A stretch of DNA of 64,000 nucleotides from Leptolyngbya sp. PLA1 (lineage in GTDB: Bacteria > Planctomycetota > Phycisphaerae > Phycisphaerales > UBA1924), in contig QWIH01000001.1 in assembly GCA_021405315.1 (NCBI GenBank), positions 1-64,000 on the forward strand. The letters are read 5' to 3'. A model generated the notes under the pieces. It ran no database searches and was not told where the DNA came from. It worked only from the letters and a program-made list of their open reading frames with translations. This document shows, piece after piece, positions 63,391-64,000 of the stretch. Made by a program: the position numbers and the translations under genes. How positions within the stretch are numbered: the first letter of the stretch is position 1; every line of letters starts with the position of its first letter.

Positions 63391-63432
63391 GCCACTTGCA
63401 TCGGGTTCTGAACCCTTCGGCTTGATCCCCTG

Positions 63433-63438
63433 TAGAAT
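63433..63438 (+). promoter_or_regulatory. Putative -10 element of the gene at the right edge
   Basis: TAGAAT (5 of 6 to TATAAT) lies seven bases before the ATG at 63446. Confidence 0.45.
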
Positions 63439-63445
63439 CCAAACC

Positions 63446-64000
63446 ATGCGAAGGGCGTCCGAATACCTGCGTGCGATGATCGGCGTGCTGGCTGTGCTCT
63501 TGGCATGGTCCGCGGCGCACGGTCAGGGCAACCTGGCGGGCGACCCGAATCTGCCGGTTCAGGTCGGGCTGGACCAGTTCGGGGCCGGGGACGAGACACG
63601 CGCGGGCGAATGGGCGGGGGTGCGGGTGAAGCTGCGAGACTCGGCCAGCACCTCCCGCGAGGTGCTCGTGAGACTCCACGGGCTGGATCCTGACGGCGAC
63701 GTGCCGGTCACGACCCGCGATCTGACGCTCAATCCCGGCGTCGACCAGTACGTGTGGATGTACGTGAGGCTCCCGTTCAACTTCAAGGCTGGGGAGGAGA
63801 TCGCGCTCTCGGTGTACGAAGCCCGGGAGGGCGGGCGCAAGCCCACGGGTGAGCCGTGGTTCGCGCCCGGGGACCTGCTCGGGCGAGCGACGTTCTCGCC
63901 GGCTCCGGCCCAGGTGAACGATTCCCAGATGGGTCTGATGGGCGTGATCGGGCCGCGAACGCTCGCGCTCTCGGGGTATTCGGAGCGGCCGGCGGCGGGG
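63446..64000 (+). CDS. Secreted protein, N-terminal 185 residues (runs off the right edge)
   Basis: The frame is open from ATG at 63446 to the window end with no stop. The product begins with a signal peptide (about 1-28, SAAHGQ), then a mature beta-rich part (VQVGLDQFGAGDETRAGEW, VRVKLRDSASTSREVLVRL) of the kind seen in periplasmic or cell-surface proteins. Too little is present to name a family. No ribosome site precedes the ATG. Confidence 0.7.
   Translation, partial: MRRASEYLRAMIGVLAVLLAWSAAHGQGNLAGDPNLPVQVGLDQFGAGDETRAGEWAGVRVKLRDSASTSREVLVRLHGLDPDGDVPVTTRDLTLNPGVDQYVWMYVRLPFNFKAGEEIALSVYEAREGGRKPTGEPWFAPGDLLGRATFSPAPAQVNDSQMGLMGVIGPRTLALSGYSERPAAG

Overview
The window is visibly GC-rich (about 70% by eye), densely coding and bacterial. 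It most likely comes from a Planctomycetota genome, probably class Phycisphaerae. This rests on three things. First, lipopolysaccharide genes (lpxK, hldE) mark a Gram-negative envelope. Second, there are short secreted proteins with an Arg-tailed PEP-CTERM-like C-terminus, a GYF_2 domain fused to a pseudopilin-like region, and long secreted proteins of the kind common in planctomycetes. Third, there is a LysW-dependent amino-acid pathway. The taxonomy is inferred; no rRNA is present.

Layout. 1-3.4 kb (minus): infB (N-terminal part), nusA behind a hairpin-rich leader, and fliM. 3.5-10.5 kb (plus): a DsbD-type thiol reductase, tRNA-Gly(GCC), a lysW-lysX-lysY-lysZ-lysK operon and a cold-shock protein. 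10.5-18.6 kb: an MscS channel, both pyruvate dehydrogenase E1 subunits, a secreted fibre-like protein, two PEP-CTERM-like proteins and a nitrilase-family amidase. 18.7-23.8 kb: maf, a small membrane protein, lpxK, then rpsP / trmD / rplS, interrupted by an inverted cation-efflux gene. 23.8-30 kb: an oxidoreductase, hldE with an ASCH-like gene, a large membrane pyrophosphatase and rpsU. 30-38.6 kb: lipoproteins, a SPOR protein, an acyl-CoA synthetase, proS, the GYF_2 protein and a hydroxyacid dehydrogenase. 38.7-45 kb (minus): rpsD, a PpiD-like protein, then a C39-type peptidase, an RLAN/RimK-type ATP-grasp ligase and a GCS2-type carboxylate-amine ligase. 45.3-48 kb: a 926-residue NagB / PIG-L / TIM-barrel fusion. 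48-59 kb (minus): a MoxR-DUF58-VWA (Bat-like) operon headed by a lipoprotein and a double-thioredoxin protein and ending in a 1285-residue exported protein. 59-64 kb: an unrecognised secreted protein, a pseudouridine synthase-methyltransferase fusion, tyrS, a small membrane protein and the start of a secreted protein.

The strongest candidates for something under-described are these. (1) The peptidase / ATP-grasp / GCS2 cassette at 38.7-42.3 kb looks like a small-peptide or amide-ligation pathway. (2) The triple-domain amino-sugar enzyme at 45.3 kb. (3) A recurring -10-like hexamer, mostly TANNNT, lies 5-8 nt before the start codon of about 15 genes; most of these lack a Shine-Dalgarno sequence, which suggests widespread leaderless transcription. 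(4) Structured leaders precede nusA, rpsP, rplS and rpsD. Genes with good Shine-Dalgarno sites are mostly operon-internal or have longer leaders, so two modes of translation initiation seem to coexist. No CRISPR array, insertion sequence, integrase or rRNA gene was seen.
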